Of a stretch of 44,663 bases of DNA, positions 43,755-44,663 are shown piece by piece; position 1 is the stretch's first letter, and each line of letters starts with the position of its first letter. The notes under the pieces were generated by a model. That model was given only the letters and a program-made list of their open reading frames with translations, did not search any database and was not told where the DNA came from. The position numbers were made by a program, and so were the translations under genes. This stretch comes from Cytophagales bacterium. GTDB lineage: Bacteria; Bacteroidota; Bacteroidia; Cytophagales; Spirosomataceae. Where the stretch lies: the NCBI GenBank assembly GCA_024742395.1, contig JANSYO010000039.1:1-44663 (forward strand), written 5' to 3'.

Positions 43755-43823
43755 TAATTGACTATTTTTTCTTCAATTTAAGGGAGTTTTTACATATTCT
43801 TAAGAGTAAAATTTCCTTTTTTA

Positions 43824-43913
43824 TTGGGCGTGCCCCTGCGGGTCGGCGTATTCCGGGTTCCGCTTTCGCTTCGGTCTTAAAACAACACACCAGGCTCACC
43901 CTTCCTTTAAGAC
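43824..43913. repeat. GC-rich palindromic intergenic element (REP-like)
   Basis: In an AT-rich gap of 249 bp, 43824-43880 is abruptly GC-rich (GGGCGTGCCCCTGCGGG and CCGCTTTCGCTTCGG) and self-complementary in pieces: GGGC/GCCC and CCG...CGG. The element edge GTCTTAAA (43874-43881) pairs with TTTAAGAC (43906-43913). I recall similar GGGCGTGCCCC elements dispersed between genes in Bacteroidota. Only one copy is in this window. Confidence 0.55.
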
Positions 43914-44003
43914 TAAACCCTGCATATACCTCACGCGTCTCAGAATTATTAAAGCATTTATTCTTCTTTTCCTTTCTCCACTGATAATTAGTAAATTAGA
44001 TAC

Positions 44004-44618
44004 ATGTTAAGAAAACTTCTACTGGCCTTTAGCCTCTACTTCTTTCCTGTCCTTATCTCATCTTGCATTCATTGTGGCGAGGAGCCAGAAAATTACATTC
44101 ATTCTCTGAAAGAGATTAGTTTTCATAGAAGCAAGACCCTTGAATCTGAGACAATGAACAGATATGATTCCGAAATAGTTGACTCTGCAGACATAAACTA
44201 TTTCGCATTAAAACTAGACCTGGAGATGGTAAGCCGTAAGAACCTGACGCTTGAAGGAAAAGGTGGCTCCTCTTGTTTTGCATGCTCCATTCCACCACCT
44301 TCATTAGCTTCAAAAGTATCCGATATAAAAATTAGCACAAACCAAGAATTTGAAGGTTATGAAGCAGGTGCTGACCTATCTGAATTATTTTATATTGACC
44401 CGATATCGAATTATCTGGATGACTACAAACTATATTCTATTGCAGATTTTGAGAATGAAAAATTCCGAAGGCCGGTAGAGTCCATTTACTTTTTATACTC
44501 AAAGGCTCTCAGCCAGGCTTTTACTGGTTCTTTCAGAATCAGTTTAAAATCAGACGGAAAAGTGTATAGCCAAACCAGTGCTATCATCAATCTAAGGCCT
44601 TTATTGACCGGATTCTGA
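44004..44618 (+). CDS. Hypothetical lipoprotein (possibly DUF5034-like)
   Basis: A 204-residue protein with a lipoprotein signal (VLISSC, cysteine ~21), immediately followed by a second Cys in IHCGEEP. FACSIPPP in the middle adds more cysteines; with SSC before it these could form disulfides. The rest appears beta-rich (DIKISTNQEFEG, SFRISLKSDGKVY). Similar short cysteine-containing Bacteroidota lipoproteins are annotated DUF5034, but I am not sure of the match. No function is assigned. It stands alone after the GC-rich element. Confidence 0.7.
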   Translation: MLRKLLLAFSLYFFPVLISSCIHCGEEPENYIHSLKEISFHRSKTLESETMNRYDSEIVDSADINYFALKLDLEMVSRKNLTLEGKGGSSCFACSIPPPSLASKVSDIKISTNQEFEGYEAGADLSELFYIDPISNYLDDYKLYSIADFENEKFRRPVESIYFLYSKALSQAFTGSFRISLKSDGKVYSQTSAIINLRPLLTGF

Positions 44619-44635
44619 GAAACGATCAAAAACCA

Positions 44636-44658
44636 CGCAGGCGGTCAGGTCGCCTGTG
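44636..44658. repeat. GC-rich hairpin at the window edge
   Basis: CGCAGGCG (44636-44643) pairs with CGCCTGTG (44651-44658), one G-U pair, around a 7-nt loop. It starts 17 bp after the lipoprotein stop, so a terminator is possible, but the downstream sequence is cut off. Confidence 0.4.
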
Positions 44659-44663
44659 ACGTT

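Overview
The window looks like a chromosome segment from a member of the Bacteroidota, most likely the Cytophagales. The evidence is the low GC content, GldC, the long IspG with an inserted domain, a DUF6728-type small protein, propeller-type histidine kinases, and promoters with a TAnnTTTG -7 box instead of sigma70 hexamers. No tRNA, rRNA, CRISPR array, phage or transposase gene was seen.

Layout. 1-5.6 kb: the 3' end of an AraC-type regulator, a secreted beta-barrel candidate, an amidohydrolase, a beta-lactamase-fold serine hydrolase with C-terminal TPRs, and a Vat/CatB-type acetyltransferase. 5.6-9.2 kb is accessory: a decayed non-coding stretch, then an AbiE-type toxin-antitoxin pair and a YWTD-propeller lipoprotein bracketed by two copies of a ~91-bp direct repeat that contains a long palindrome. 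9.3-17 kb: an alpha-L-rhamnosidase, a WG-repeat protein and a LemA/DUF2207 operon. 17.1-27.1 kb: housekeeping and signalling genes (queE, ispG, several small genes, gldC, a TPR protein, a LuxR-type response regulator with its propeller kinase, DUF4197). 27.2-32.2 kb: cinA, a lipoylated E2 acyltransferase, and an MBOAT/SGNH-like O-acylation pair.

32.2-40.3 kb is a sulfur-compound island: TsdA-like dihaem cytochrome, exported DsrE-like protein, Tat-exported SoxB-like protein, outer-membrane barrel, two half-size YeeE/YedE transporters, TauE/SafE exporter, and a CstB-like persulfide dioxygenase/rhodanese fusion. These make three co-directional transcription units. Each is preceded by a Crp/Fnr-type palindrome (TGTRA-N6-TYAC) placed exactly 21 nt before a TAnnTTTG box. 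I read this as one co-regulated module: CstB turns persulfide sulfur into thiosulfate in the cytoplasm, TauE and the YeeE pair move sulfur anions across the inner membrane, and TsdA, SoxB and DsrE handle thiosulfate and sulfane sulfur in the periplasm. The family assignments are fairly secure. The pathway and its regulation are inference.

40.3-44.7 kb: a tandem heptamer array, a strong bidirectional terminator, CsbD, DUF2141, DUF202, an oligopeptidase B-like S9 lipoprotein, a GC-rich palindromic element and a hypothetical lipoprotein.
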